A stretch of 64,000 nt of DNA from Paenibacillus donghaensis. Lineage in GTDB: Bacteria; Bacillota; Bacilli; Paenibacillales; Paenibacillaceae. Below, piece by piece: positions 25,846 to 34,998 of the stretch. The stretch lies in the NCBI RefSeq assembly GCF_002192415.1, contig NZ_CP021780.1:6944001-7008000 (forward strand), written 5' to 3'. The notes below the pieces were generated by a model. It saw only the letters and a list, made by a program, of their open reading frames with translations. It was not told the DNA's origin and ran no database searches. Position 1 is the stretch's first letter. Each line of letters starts with the position of its first letter. The translations under genes were made by a program, and so were the position numbers.

Positions 25846-27392
25846 TATAATTCCTCCGTGTCATTTGTGAGTAGTATATGATTTAACGATGCGCTCCCAT
25901 GTAAGACAGCTTTTGATATATCCTTGTCAGGGGGGAGCGTGATTTTATCAAATAAGCTCTTAAACAGCTTTTTTTGCTGTTCATGCGAGGAGGTTTGGAC
26001 CATAGCCCACAAATTATTCAGTGCGGTAAGAATCTTATTGCTATCTACCAGTTGTATCTGTTGATTAGCTAGTTTTTCTTCAACACCTCGCAGGGCCTCT
26101 TGCTTAACAGCCTTCTGCTCTTCGAGTTCCTTAAGCCGCGTGACTAAGACCTCCTGAGGAATATGCTCCTCTTCAAATAACTCAAAGCATCTCTGCTGCC
26201 GCTGATCAAATGTAGCCAGTTCCTTAATCAGACCTCTCTTTTCATCCTCAAGAGGTTTACGGCTTAGATCCCGCTTATCGTTCACTGCCGCGATGATTTG
26301 ATTCAGCAAAGGAGGTTTAGTCACAAGCTCCTGAATTTGTTGAGAGAACCAGTGCTCCATATCATCTGCACGAATCGCGTTTAAGCTACACGCAGCGGAG
26401 CCCTTACTCCTATAGATCGAGCATACATAGTAGTAGTTCTTCCGAATCGTCCCATTTTTGTTATAGCTCTTCGTGTGTGCTGCAACCATGCCGCACCCGC
26501 ACTCAGGACATTTGAGCAATCCTGACAATGGAAAATGCCGTTTGATCGTCTTAGATGGCGGGTTCGATCGACTGCGTAGCTTGGCTTGGACTTGTTCCCA
26601 CAATTCCAAAGCAATGATTGCTTCTTGTTCACCCTCCACCAGTTGTACCTCAGCGCCTGTATGGCGCTGGCTTGTACCAATGCGTATTTTGCCGATATAG
26701 TTGGGATTAGTCAGGATACCTCTCACCGTTGCGATGCCAAAAGCCAGACCTTTCTTGGTCCGATAGCCTGCAGCATTTAGTCGATTGGTGATTGCCTTGT
26801 ACCCTAATCCATCTGCATACATGGTAAAAATAGTTTGGACTATCTCAGCCTCAGGTTCCACAACTTCAAGCTGTTGCTGTCCAGGGTCAGGATTCTTATG
26901 CCACCGGTAACCGAGCACCATGTTCCCGCTATTCCAGCATCCCTGCCGATTACGCTCTTGTACTGCTAAACGGACATTATCACAAATCTGTTCTCGTTCT
27001 AGCTCAGCAATAGCACTCAGCACCTGTACGACAAAGCTGCCCATCGTCGTATCTGTATTAATGTCTTCAGTCACGCTCTTTATTCCGACATTGCTCTTAT
27101 TAAGTATTTTCACCATATGCAGCAAGTCACTATGGTTGCGTGAAAGCCGATTTAGCTTCCAGACTAAGACGTTTTGAAAACATCCCTGCTGCGCATCCAA
27201 AAGTAACTGCTGCAAAAGGGGTCTGCCCTGAATCGACTTCGCTGATTTTCCTGCATCTATATATGATTTGTATATAGTTAGATTGTGCCGTCGGCAGTAT
27301 GCCTTAAGCATATCCATCTGACCATCTATGCTGTAACCATCCACCTGCTCATCTGTGGAGACCCGAATGTAGAGGGCTACTGTTGATTCCAT
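25845..27392 (-). CDS. large serine recombinase B (Ccr-like), 515 aa
   Basis: Catalytic Ser in VALYIRVSTDEQVDGYSIDG. Then LVWKLNRLSRNHSDLL, GSFVVQVLSAIAELEREQIC, the recombinase domain (EAEIVQTIFTMYADGLGYKA, ILTNPNYIGKIRIG), a zinc ribbon (CPECGCGMVAAHT ... VCSIYRSKGSAAC) and a coiled coil (REVEEKLANQQ-type). It differs clearly from recombinase A (about 35% alike by eye), as CcrA and CcrB do. Start after GGAGG. The gene is first in the B-leader-A operon. A near-identical 3' part is present at 63352-64000. Confidence 0.9.
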   Translation of the reverse strand: MESTVALYIRVSTDEQVDGYSIDGQMDMLKAYCRRHNLTIYKSYIDAGKSAKSIQGRPLLQQLLLDAQQGCFQNVLVWKLNRLSRNHSDLLHMVKILNKSNVGIKSVTEDINTDTTMGSFVVQVLSAIAELEREQICDNVRLAVQERNRQGCWNSGNMVLGYRWHKNPDPGQQQLEVVEPEAEIVQTIFTMYADGLGYKAITNRLNAAGYRTKKGLAFGIATVRGILTNPNYIGKIRIGTSQRHTGAEVQLVEGEQEAIIALELWEQVQAKLRSRSNPPSKTIKRHFPLSGLLKCPECGCGMVAAHTKSYNKNGTIRKNYYYVCSIYRSKGSAACSLNAIRADDMEHWFSQQIQELVTKPPLLNQIIAAVNDKRDLSRKPLEDEKRGLIKELATFDQRQQRCFELFEEEHIPQEVLVTRLKELEEQKAVKQEALRGVEEKLANQQIQLVDSNKILTALNNLWAMVQTSSHEQQKKLFKSLFDKITLPPDKDISKAVLHGSASLNHILLTNDTEEL

Positions 27393-27410
27393 TAGGCTGA
27401 CCTCCTATTC

Positions 27411-27632
27411 TCAGGCGACCATTTGGTAGTCTGCTGTCCCAAGAAGTTGTGAGGTCAGTTCATGATTGGCCAGTTCTTCCATTTCCAGCAATTCGACTGG
27501 CTCCAGCCAGAGCATAACTTCTGCACGATATGACGCCCTTCTCTCTTGCATGGAAATGTAGTTGATAACCATGTCCGAGAGCAAATCAATAGCGGATTCA
27601 AACTCGTACTGTACATTAAAGCCCTCTCTCAT
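27411..27632 (-). CDS. small protein upstream of the recombinase operon (73 aa)
   Basis: A 73-aa helical acidic protein: MREGFNVQYEFESAIDLLSD, MQERRASYRAEVMLWLEPVE, LLEMEELANHELTSQLLGTA. Start at 27632 after GGGGGAG (a longer frame to 27662 has no ribosome site). It lies 18 bp upstream of recombinase B in the same direction, so it is probably in that operon. No family recognised. Confidence 0.55.
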   Translation of the reverse strand: MREGFNVQYEFESAIDLLSDMVINYISMQERRASYRAEVMLWLEPVELLEMEELANHELTSQLLGTADYQMVA

Positions 27633-27703
27633 AGCAGCTCCCCCTTTGAAGTATGTCGTCAAAACAAGAGCACCGCCCTTAGAAGCAAACTTGTTTACTC
27701 TAT

Positions 27704-28120
27704 TTAGTGATTTCTACTGCTTTTAATGATTTCGATTGTTATTTGAAGCGCTACGATAATGAGATTAATAACCCTTGGATTCCTCTGTCCCACCCTCTCA
27801 ATATTCTGATGTGGCAAGAGCATCGTCACATACTCATCGCTATCAATTATCCACACGGTAATGCCATGCAGCGGCGTATTAACACCCGAATAACTAATGG
27901 ATTTAATCCGCTTCGGTTGCTCTTGAGAGTGGATGATCTTTTGAACCATATGACTTCCCTCGTTCTCAGTAGTCAAATCAAATACTTGAAGGTAGTCCAT
28001 CTGTACGTTGCTTTGGATTTGTTCATCCAGTAACGCCCATAGAAGCAGTTGCAGTTCAGGGTTGAGCTCATTATTTACGCCTCGCGTTACGTATCTCTGG
28101 GAATCAAATGTATAACACAT
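27704..28120 (-). CDS. DUF960-family protein of the SCC-like core
   Basis: A 138-aa protein beginning MCYTFDSQRYVTRGVNNELN, then LQLLLWALLDEQI, DYLQVFDLTTENEG, QKIIHSQEQPKRIKS and VWIIDSDEYVTMLLPHQN. The pattern RYxTRGVN - LQxxLWxxID - DYLQVF - IxHxQExPxY - DDxExxTMLLxxE is that of DUF960, a small protein regularly found next to ccr genes in staphylococcal cassettes. Function unknown. Start after AAGGGG. This is one of the best signs that the element is related to SCC. Confidence 0.75.
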   Translation of the reverse strand: MCYTFDSQRYVTRGVNNELNPELQLLLWALLDEQIQSNVQMDYLQVFDLTTENEGSHMVQKIIHSQEQPKRIKSISYSGVNTPLHGITVWIIDSDEYVTMLLPHQNIERVGQRNPRVINLIIVALQITIEIIKSSRNH

Positions 28121-28588
28121 CTACATCAATCCCCTTTCCTTCATGCTTGTAAATTGAATGCCTTCTCCAAGAATAAGATGGTCGAGTAGATCGATGCCAA
28201 GCAGGCAGCCGCTATCCCGCAGTCGCTCTGTTATCTCAATGTCCTCAGGGCTGGGATCTGGCTGGCCTGACGGATGATTATGGCAGGCAATAATGGAAGC
28301 AGAGTTGGCAAGAATCGCAAGCTTGAACGTCTCCCTGGGATGAACAATTGAGGCATTCAGCGACCCGTAGGATACTTGATGCATAGCGGTCGGTTCATTT
28401 TTAGTGTTGAGGCAAAGGATACAGAATGATTCCCGATCACAATCACCGATGAATTGGCGGAACAAATCAACCGCATCCTGAGGCGAGCGAATCACGCGAT
28501 TAGGGTAGAGCAGCGATGTTTTCTCTCGTACCATTCGTAGAGAAACAACCTCTATTCGTTTTGCTGGTATTTGCTTGGAGGTTTTCAT
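28121..28588 (-). CDS. RadC-like JAB/MPN-domain protein
   Basis: A 155-aa RadC-type protein without the N-terminal HhH part of chromosomal RadC. The metal-binding JAMM motif is complete: GSLNASIVHPRETFKLA, HNHPSGQPDPSPEDIEITER, then LGIDLLDHLILGEG. The start shares a base with the stop of the upstream gene (TAATG). RadC homologues are common on mobile elements, including SCC and phage satellites; the biochemical role is unclear. Confidence 0.85.
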   Translation of the reverse strand: MKTSKQIPAKRIEVVSLRMVREKTSLLYPNRVIRSPQDAVDLFRQFIGDCDRESFCILCLNTKNEPTAMHQVSYGSLNASIVHPRETFKLAILANSASIIACHNHPSGQPDPSPEDIEITERLRDSGCLLGIDLLDHLILGEGIQFTSMKERGLM

Positions 28589-29001
28589 TAGAAGTCCTCC
28601 TTAGCCAGGCATCCAGATTGCTCTGTAAACCACTGTTCCAATTCTGGCCTTAAAGCGCCCCTGAGTGCGTAAATCAGCAGAAAACACTCGTTGTCGGGCA
28701 TCAGGCAGGCTCGATACATACGAATTCCATCGGGCAGTTCTACCAGTTCTACGTACTCTGGAGTCGAATTCAGCAAATCCAGACCGTTGGAGCTAGCTAA
28801 CAGACTTTCGTTACCATCTTTGAATTCAAACACAGCCATAATGTATCCGTGAGCCTCCATTAAGTAGGGCTGTTCTTCATCATGATGGAGTGCTGTTTGC
28901 AATGATTCATATTCGGTTCTTAGGTATCCTTTCACAGCAGCAGGATATTGGTCGCTTTCAAGCAGTTTACCAATATGTTCTTCACTCGTAATGGTTTGCA
29001 T
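28588..29001 (-). CDS. hypothetical protein of the SCC-like core (137 aa)
   Basis: Soluble alpha/beta protein: MQTITSEEHIGKLLESDQYP, YLRTEYESLQTAL, EAHGYIMAVFEFKDG, YRACLMPDNECFLLIYALRG. Start at 29001, 9 nt after AGGAG (the ATG at 29010 is too close). Coupled to the RadC-like gene. I do not recognise the family. The position in the operon suggests a role in element maintenance. Confidence 0.55.
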   Translation of the reverse strand: MQTITSEEHIGKLLESDQYPAAVKGYLRTEYESLQTALHHDEEQPYLMEAHGYIMAVFEFKDGNESLLASSNGLDLLNSTPEYVELVELPDGIRMYRACLMPDNECFLLIYALRGALRPELEQWFTEQSGCLAKEDF

Positions 29002-29198
29002 TGAACTCATCTCCTATAGAAGTTTTCCTGAAAGAATCAGGATTCTATAGGAATAATATCTGCTTAAAATCTATTTATTTACATTATTAACCTATTATCT
29101 TATATATTAGAAGGGACAATACAGAGTGCTTACACACTAACGTTGCCCCTTTCCGCAATAATCAGGTCATCAACGAATACCACACTGCTGCTTGTCCC

Positions 29199-29573
29199 CT
29201 ATGATTCTTCTACCATAGGAAAGACCTCATCGACATAGCACCAAGTTTGACCTGAAGCTAATTCCTTGTGCTGAATCCTAATATAGCAATCCATATCAAT
29301 TAAATTATCACTATCAAATTGGTCCGGTACATAGCCAAGAAATGATTGTAATACAGATGCTAAGCGGCAGTTTTCACGGTACGGGAGAAAGTATCTCTCC
29401 CTAACCGTCCGAAGGAACTGGCCAACAGCAGCCTGGTAAACGATAACTATTTGATCGCATAGGTTATCTCCAACCTTCACCGCAGAGTCAATGTAAACAT
29501 AGAGTATAACTGCTTGATAAATACCTTCGGGAATATAGCCACCATCGTTTCGACTGAGACGTAAAATCGCCAT
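29199..29573 (-). CDS. possible ssDNA-binding/OB-type protein, copy 2 (124 aa)
   Basis: A beta-rich protein: MAILRLSRNDGGYIPEGIYQ, AVILYVYIDSAVKVGDNLCD, ERYFLPYRENCRLASVLQSF. It has the same plan as the gene just upstream (strand-rich start, RYxLPxxxxxRLxxVLxxxLG, then DxLIxxxCxxxIxH), so the two are tandem paralogues. Start at 29573 after GAGGAA. In staphylococcal SCC a small ssDNA-binding protein lies by the helicase; a similar role here is inferred only from position. Confidence 0.5.
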   Translation of the reverse strand: MAILRLSRNDGGYIPEGIYQAVILYVYIDSAVKVGDNLCDQIVIVYQAAVGQFLRTVRERYFLPYRENCRLASVLQSFLGYVPDQFDSDNLIDMDCYIRIQHKELASGQTWCYVDEVFPMVEES

Positions 29574-29577
29574 ATTT

Positions 29578-30165
29578 TTATTCCTCGTTACTTTCTGATT
29601 CGTCTGATTCGTCACTTTCAAATAGGAGTGCGGCGTCAAAAGATGGCGAACTCTTTATTTGTGACCTTTTAGCAAGCGCTGATTTAATTCCAGAAATGGG
29701 GAGAACCTTTGTCTTCTTCATTATACTTGGAATTGATAAATCCATTGTTGATGGAGATACACTATTAGTGATAGCTGGAATAACCTCCAATGTGTCATTA
29801 TCGGTAGCATGTAGAAGAGGTAGGACCTCCTTAACTCCGTTCCACAAATTGCCATCGGAAAGATACCTGTGTTCAATCAAAACGCGGCATGACAGACCTA
29901 TAAGTTGATCCGTGTCCAACTCTTCGGGTATGCCACCAAGCAAGGTCGTTATTACCCGTCCCAACCTACTCTCTGGGATAAGTGGGAGATTGTACCGTTC
30001 ACTTACATTTGTTTGCATGCCCTGATCGTCCAGCTTAAATACGATTCTCAGTATATCTCTGGTTCCAAAGTTGGTTGTCGTGTTGGGGAGATAGTCCACC
30101 CTATCCACTTCACCTTGATAGCATTTATTATCTTCTGGTTGAGCCGATCTCCGGATTATAGCCAT
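29578..30165 (-). CDS. possible ssDNA-binding/OB-type protein, copy 1 (195 aa)
   Basis: The first ~115 residues form the beta-rich domain (CYQGEVDRVDYLPNTTTNFG, DILRIVFKLDD, ERYNLPLIPESRLGRVITTL LG, DQLIGLSCRVLIEHRYL). A flexible tail ending in an acidic run (FESDESDESESNEE) follows. An acidic tail is typical of ssDNA-binding proteins that recruit partners. Start after GGGGGAATC. Directly downstream of the candidate origin and the primase/helicase gene. Function is inferred. Confidence 0.5.
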   Translation of the reverse strand: MAIIRRSAQPEDNKCYQGEVDRVDYLPNTTTNFGTRDILRIVFKLDDQGMQTNVSERYNLPLIPESRLGRVITTLLGGIPEELDTDQLIGLSCRVLIEHRYLSDGNLWNGVKEVLPLLHATDNDTLEVIPAITNSVSPSTMDLSIPSIMKKTKVLPISGIKSALAKRSQIKSSPSFDAALLFESDESDESESNEE

Positions 30166-30437
30166 GAAAGATTCCCCCGATTAGTCGTATTTAGTAACTT
30201 AGTACAATGAAAGTACGGATAAAGCGCTGATTGAATCATTCAAAAGACCTTGAAGCGTTTGGGATAGTGCAGAAGTGCGGATCATAGAAAAAACTTTCTA
30301 AATATGATTCTGAACCTACCATTTTCTATAAATATTATTCTTTAATGTAATTGCACTTCTGCACTTTCCTATATGGCATAAGCATTTAGAGTCAACATTA
30401 GATGCACTGCATCTGCACTGCTCTGCCCTACAATTTA
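30166..30437. other. candidate replication origin
   Basis: 272 non-coding bp between the helicase and the OB-type genes. GTGCAGAAGTGC (30267-30278) and its exact inverse GCACTTCTGCAC (30353-30364) flank a very AT-rich stretch (TTTCTATAAATATTATTC). Two TGCACTGC repeats 11 bp apart follow (30403, 30414). Iterons around an AT-rich core beside a D5-type helicase fit an origin. Confidence 0.45.
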
Positions 30438-31867
30438 TTAGCGATTGAGAGTAATAGCTGTTGGAGGTTTTATTTTCCACTTAATGCGGCGAAAGTACCT
30501 CTTCCCATTACTGTCTTGTGTAAAAACGGGTATTTCCATCTCAGTGAGCACCGATCTGAATAGTGACCACAGCCGCTGCCCTGACATTTTCGTTATTTCA
30601 TCATACCCATTCCTTCTCGACCATGTTTCTATAACTGTACGTATCTCATCGCGGCTCAACCTTTCTGAATCATCACCTACTGATATATAGGCTTGAACAA
30701 AGTAAATCAGCGGATTCTGCTCTTGTTTATATTGGTTCAAAAGCTCATCTACTCTATCAGAGGTTGTTAGCCTAAACTCTTGCTCACGAAGTCGATTCAG
30801 ACCTTCAAGAGCCCAATTTAAGATACCAGGCAGTTCCTTCGTCAATTCATCAATAAGTTTAAGATCCTGCTCGTCATCCTTAAATTTTCGGCTAAAAGGA
30901 AATAGGAGGAGCCTTCGGTAGAGCCCATATGAGCGATCATTGGTAAAAGGCAACGTATTGACAGCAAAGATAAATTTAGATGTCGGAGAATAGCTGAATG
31001 AATTCTCATACTTTCGTTCAACCGTAATGTCATCCCCCCGATGAGCTGCTTAAAAATTTCGCTCTGGAATCCACGTTGACCAACCTCATTTTCAGCCGCG
31101 ATATTCACCGTTTTACCAACAAGGTTTGCTAATCGAAAGGGGTTTCCTAAATCCTTAAGCGAAAGATTAGAGACATTCTGTCCCCCTACTAGTAACGTGA
31201 TTAACCTTGTAAGGACACCTTTTCCATTGGAACCAGTTCCAACAAAGAAAAATGCTTTCTGAATGCATGTTTCAGCTGAAAGAATATAACCCAATATCTC
31301 TTGTAAGAGAGCCATAAGTGAAGTATCTCCTTGTGTAATCTCTTCTACAAAACGAATAAATCTCGGAGCAATAAACTTCGGAACGTAATTCAAATCAATC
31401 TGGACCGTCGAATAGTACTCAGGCGAGTGCGGGAGAAGCTCCTTCGTCACCATATCAAGCATTCCGTTCTTCAGATTTATAAGATGTTTATTAGGGTTTA
31501 ACCGATCTACCTGCGGCGTTTCTAGCTTGAGTACCTGCATATACTCTCTGCTGAAACTGCTATGGTACAAGTTTTCTTGGGCTTCATGGATGATCTCACG
31601 AGTAAGAATGAGCAACTCATGTTCCGTGATATCAATCCATTGACCACGACTGATATGATAAATATGGAACAAACTGTTATTGTAAAGTAAACGAAGGCGC
31701 TTTAGCACATAGTCAACAAATATGTTTGCATTAAGTCGTATTTTACCTTGTTCATCTTGATAAAAGCCACGTACCTCTAGCTTCTTTTTTACGTCATCAT
31801 TTAAGGGATCCTCGTCAGTTGGAATGGCGTAATCTTGAAGTTTAAATTTAGAATTTTTGCTGCTCAT
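30438..31867 (-). pseudogene. D5-type primase/helicase, frameshifted
   Basis: The 5' frame (MSSKNSKFKLQDY..., start 31867) has the D5_N region (LRLLYNNSLFHIYHISRGQW), NLKNGMLDM and the Walker A FFFVGTGSNGKGVLTRLI, with LSLKDLGNPFRLANLVGKTV and ENEVGQRGF (SF3 helicase). It shifts at a run of six C on the plus strand (31034-31039): one more G would restore IGGDDITVERKYENS and join the downstream frame PFTNDRSYGLYRRLLLFPF ... to the stop at 30438. The full protein would be about 476 aa. The G6 run could be a real mutation, a sequencing error or a slippage site. In the SCC scheme this occupies the helicase (Cch-like) position. Confidence 0.8.
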
Positions 31868-31977
31868 GGTTGCTATCACTACCCTTCGATTGTAAGTCCC
31901 GCAATTAGCGTCAATTGTGTAAGAAGCAACAGACGCTAATTGAGGCATATTTTTAATTAAATGAAGACTTTAATGTG

Positions 31978-32514
31978 TTATCTCGCATCAACCACTTCAA
32001 TTTTTTGCGGCGAGTACTTCTTAGTTTGTGCATAAAAATCAAGCCTTCTTTTCGACATAATCTGAACACCTATGCCAAATGTAGTGATGAATTGCTCCTC
32101 ACGTTCACTTAATTCGTTTGGGCTATCAGCAAATACTCCCGTATTAAACTGTCCTTTTGTAAAATCAAACGTACCAATATACTTCGAAAAGTTATTGATC
32201 AACATCCAATAATGCTCAACATCTGTAAACAATAGCGGAATTGGAGGGTACCAGTCAGCACTTACGTGCAAGTCAGAAATATCTGAAATAAAAACTCGGT
32301 CAGGAGGGCAGCTAGTATTGCTTAGAGCTTGCGTTAAGTCTTGTAGTGCCTTTTCTTTATTTGGATATTGAGACAACTTCGTGTCTTGATAGTTGTCAAA
32401 CTCAGCATTAAGCCTGTACATCGGTGATTTCCCATCACACAAATGTTTGATTCCGCCGAAATCTTCTAAGCTCAGTTTCAATTGTGCCTTCGGTTGCAGG
32501 TTATTTGTAAACAT
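31978..32514 (-). CDS. hypothetical protein of the element core (178 aa)
   Basis: Soluble protein: MFTNNLQPKAQLKLSLEDFG, GKSPMYRLNAEFDNY, SCPPDRVFISDISDLHVSAD WYPPIPLL. Start after AGGAGAG. It precedes the primase/helicase and follows the 160-aa gene in one leftward unit. I see no motif that names a function; a replication accessory role fits the context. Confidence 0.5.
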   Translation of the reverse strand: MFTNNLQPKAQLKLSLEDFGGIKHLCDGKSPMYRLNAEFDNYQDTKLSQYPNKEKALQDLTQALSNTSCPPDRVFISDISDLHVSADWYPPIPLLFTDVEHYWMLINNFSKYIGTFDFTKGQFNTGVFADSPNELSEREEQFITTFGIGVQIMSKRRLDFYAQTKKYSPQKIEVVDAR

Positions 32515-32598
32515 GGTTAACGCACTCTCCTAATGGTTTAGTATTGTATTCGGAAAATAAAGTACTTACGCTGCTTGAAGCTCATAGCTGAGAGGAAT

Positions 32599-33081
32599 TC
32601 ACCAGCAATCACAAACAGTGAAAATGACTTTATAGTCGGTCAAATCGACTGAAGCCATTCTCTTGTCAATTTCCTGCCCATACTTTCCATTGGCGACCGT
32701 GATAACATCTCTTATGTCGTAAAGACGCGGCCCTTCACCTCTGTAGCTAGTAAACCGCATCTCATCATTGGCCTCTTCGTATTCAATGACTTTAAAAGTA
32801 CTAAGAACGGTTTGACGAATGGATTCCTTTCTTTCTTGGGAATCTCCAGCAACCTTGAAGACAAGCTCGAAATCTGGCATCATCATTTCAGTATTTCCGT
32901 CCACTTCATGGGTAAGACGGATCATGGCAGAATGTCTTTCGCTCTTCATCATCTCACTAATCTTGCAAGAAGCTCCTTCGATGCCCATTTCGCGGATGAG
33001 AACATACAATGGTTTGTAAGCTTCTTCAAAAAGGTTTTGGTTATTGCGGTCACGAATTTGAATCTCAATCTTCTTTGGCAT
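32599..33081 (-). CDS. hypothetical protein, first gene of the replication unit (160 aa)
   Basis: MPKKIEIQIRDRNNQNLFEE, then PLYVLIREMGIEGASCKISE MM, MMMPDFELVFKVAGDSQERK, SYRGEGPRLYDIRDVI, ending FTVCDCW. Alpha/beta, charged, no membrane segment. Start 9 nt after GGAG. A promoter should lie in 33082-33220, since an AT-rich stretch and a hairpin separate it from the gene at 33273. Family not recognised. Confidence 0.5.
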   Translation of the reverse strand: MPKKIEIQIRDRNNQNLFEEAYKPLYVLIREMGIEGASCKISEMMKSERHSAMIRLTHEVDGNTEMMMPDFELVFKVAGDSQERKESIRQTVLSTFKVIEYEEANDEMRFTSYRGEGPRLYDIRDVITVANGKYGQEIDKRMASVDLTDYKVIFTVCDCW

Positions 33082-33220
33082 TGTAGATTGCTCCTTTTGT
33101 TTTGCAGGCCCTCGGGGTCTGGAAGGTGTGTTTTCTCTTTACATTTTGTATTGTGCCATGACATTGATATTTAGGCATTTGGGCAAAATCAGATGAGGAA
33201 AAACCCAATGGAAATGCAAA

Positions 33221-33249
33221 ATAATCCGTTGACATTGTCAACGGATTAT
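33221..33249 (-). terminator. hairpin terminator
   Basis: ATAATCCGTTGAC / GTCAACGGATTAT perfect 13-bp stem, ending in ATTTT on the minus strand; terminates the gene at 33273. Confidence 0.65.
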
Positions 33250-33272
33250 GATAATAATATCTATTTATCTTT

Positions 33273-34223
33273 TTACTTATCTTTTGGGGTAGTATACTGC
33301 TTAAATATGGCATTGAGAACGCCATTTAATCTATATAATGTATCAATGCGCTCTTCATAGGTCTTATTTTTGTCGCTAGTAACTGTCACTAGTCCCTCCA
33401 TGCCTTCTTTCAGAATCTCCATAGTCTTCCTTCTCTGTAGTCGAAGCTCATGTTGACTAAGTAATTCTATAATCCCATGCCATGATTTGTATAAATCCTC
33501 ATTTTCAATATTCTTACACTTTTCAAGCATTCGCTCACGGAACTCTAAAGCAATCTTATCGTCTTCCTCTATGCTCTTTCCTGCTGGTTTTCCTTTTGTA
33601 AACTTGGAAAGATAATTGCCTTGCACCATTTCAGTTACCAGATCTTTGATAAACCTTTCTTCTTCCACAAAGAAACAGTATTGTCTTCCGTTTTCCTTTA
33701 AATTCTTCATATTCATATCCCCAAAACGCATCAAATCCATAAATCTATCATAAAGCGTATCTTTGCTTAGAAATAGTTGATTGCTTAGTTCCCCCATGAT
33801 TTCAAAAAGGTACTTTCTGCTTTCTAATCGGCTCAGCGTTTCAATGATTTCTGTCCAAATACCACTCAATTCCGGATCGCCAATGGCCTCAGCTAACTTA
33901 AGCATCCTATCTCTAAAGGCGACCGCATCTGTATCCTTTTCATTAAACGTGTCGCTTATTGTCTCTTTTTCCAACCTCTTTAAAAAAGGGCCTTCAAGTT
34001 CGATTATGACTTCCTTCACTATTACTTCTTCAGATGTATCAAAATATATTTCCTTTTTTTCCTTCGGATCAATATCCAGATTTGACACAAAATTTAACAG
34101 ATGCACAAATTGCTTATACACTTCATCTTTCCTGCTGCTTATCTTACGATAATCCCTCAAATCCTTTACAAAGTCAGTAAGAGACTTACACTCATTGATT
34201 TTGTGGTCACACCAATGGTCCAA
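33273..34223 (-). CDS. helical hypothetical protein (about 316 aa)
   Basis: A long, mostly helical, highly charged protein: DFVKDLRDYRKISSRKDEVY, GPFLKRLEKETISDTFNEKD, MLKLAEAIGDPELSGIWTEI, NIENEDLYKSWHGIIELLSQ. Two internal blocks are alike: AFRDRMLKLAEAIGDPELSG IWTEIIETLS and EFRERMLEKCKNIENEDLYK SWHGIIELLS, so it contains a duplicated ~100-aa unit. I prefer the TTG at 34223 after GAGGTGATT; an upstream TTG at 34292 lacks a ribosome site. Function unknown. Confidence 0.55.
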   Translation of the reverse strand: MDHWCDHKINECKSLTDFVKDLRDYRKISSRKDEVYKQFVHLLNFVSNLDIDPKEKKEIYFDTSEEVIVKEVIIELEGPFLKRLEKETISDTFNEKDTDAVAFRDRMLKLAEAIGDPELSGIWTEIIETLSRLESRKYLFEIMGELSNQLFLSKDTLYDRFMDLMRFGDMNMKNLKENGRQYCFFVEEERFIKDLVTEMVQGNYLSKFTKGKPAGKSIEEDDKIALEFRERMLEKCKNIENEDLYKSWHGIIELLSQHELRLQRRKTMEILKEGMEGLVTVTSDKNKTYEERIDTLYRLNGVLNAIFKQYTTPKDK

Positions 34224-34434
34224 TCCAATCACCTCGAGATGGGTTTTACATACTATTATAGCCCAGCTTATCTCAAAAAAAGAAACGCCCAATAGAAATT
34301 GGACGCCACAGTTTTATTACGAGCTATTAAGGCGTTGATTCACATTCGGGGTATTGCTCCAACCACGATGTTTCTTTACCAAAGAATAAACAATACCATA
34401 CAAAAAATGAATTTCTCATATGAGGGAAAGAAAT

Positions 34435-34908
34435 CTACTGGGACTCCATTTTCCTTAAAAGTTTCAGCTTAAGCTTCGGCTGTAACTCCCCTTGTTCACT
34501 GGTTATTTGAATATCGGTATCGATATCGTAATTCTTGAATAATGCAACAACTAGAATAACGGCTAGCGCAATAATTGCGGTTATGACAATAGACTCCGTT
34601 ATGCCGACAGCAACTAAGGCTCCGGCCGACACTACTGGCGGAGCCTTCTCCAACGCAGCCAGTTTATGCTTGGCCTTATAACCTGCGCTGACATGTTTAG
34701 CTAGCTCTCCTACAACGATGATTGTACCGTATCTCTTGCTTACAGCATCCTCCAGCTCCGCCTTGGTGCTGATCGTGACTTGCCGATCTGAGAACGTCTG
34801 TGCTTGCCGGAATCGCTTGTTGTCTTGTTTCTCTGCTCTTCTCACCGCTGCTTCCGATTTTGTCATATCAATTTTGTTTTTCAGCATGTCAAAAAAAAGA
34901 ATTGCCAA
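34435..34908 (-). CDS. single-membrane-span hypothetical protein (157 aa)
   Basis: TTG start 8 nt after GGAGG. A basic, coiled-coil-like N-terminus (MTKSEAAVRRAEKQDNKRFR, DRQVTISTKAELEDAVSKRY, GTIIVVGELAKHV) precedes one strong membrane helix (ESIVITAIIALAVILVVALF) and a short polar tail. The soluble domain faces the cytoplasm if the positive-inside rule holds. No family name. Confidence 0.5.
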   Translation of the reverse strand: MAILFFDMLKNKIDMTKSEAAVRRAEKQDNKRFRQAQTFSDRQVTISTKAELEDAVSKRYGTIIVVGELAKHVSAGYKAKHKLAALEKAPPVVSAGALVAVGITESIVITAIIALAVILVVALFKNYDIDTDIQITSEQGELQPKLKLKLLRKMESQ

Positions 34909-34946
34909 GTGCTACGCCTCCATTCCACTATCTATTATTTATAGAT

Positions 34947-34976
34947 TCCCCATGTCCTTTAGAAGCGACATGGGGA
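34947..34976 (-). terminator. hairpin terminator
   Basis: TCCCCATGTC / GACATGGGGA stem directly downstream (minus strand) of the gene ending at 34999. Confidence 0.65.
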
Positions 34977-34998
34977 CTTGTAAATTTATAAAGACTGG

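Noticed and set aside
24110..25864. Recombinase A start at 25864 (584 aa)
   Set aside because: It would overlap the leader ORF, has no ribosome site, and would not be possible in the second copy, which is 555 aa.
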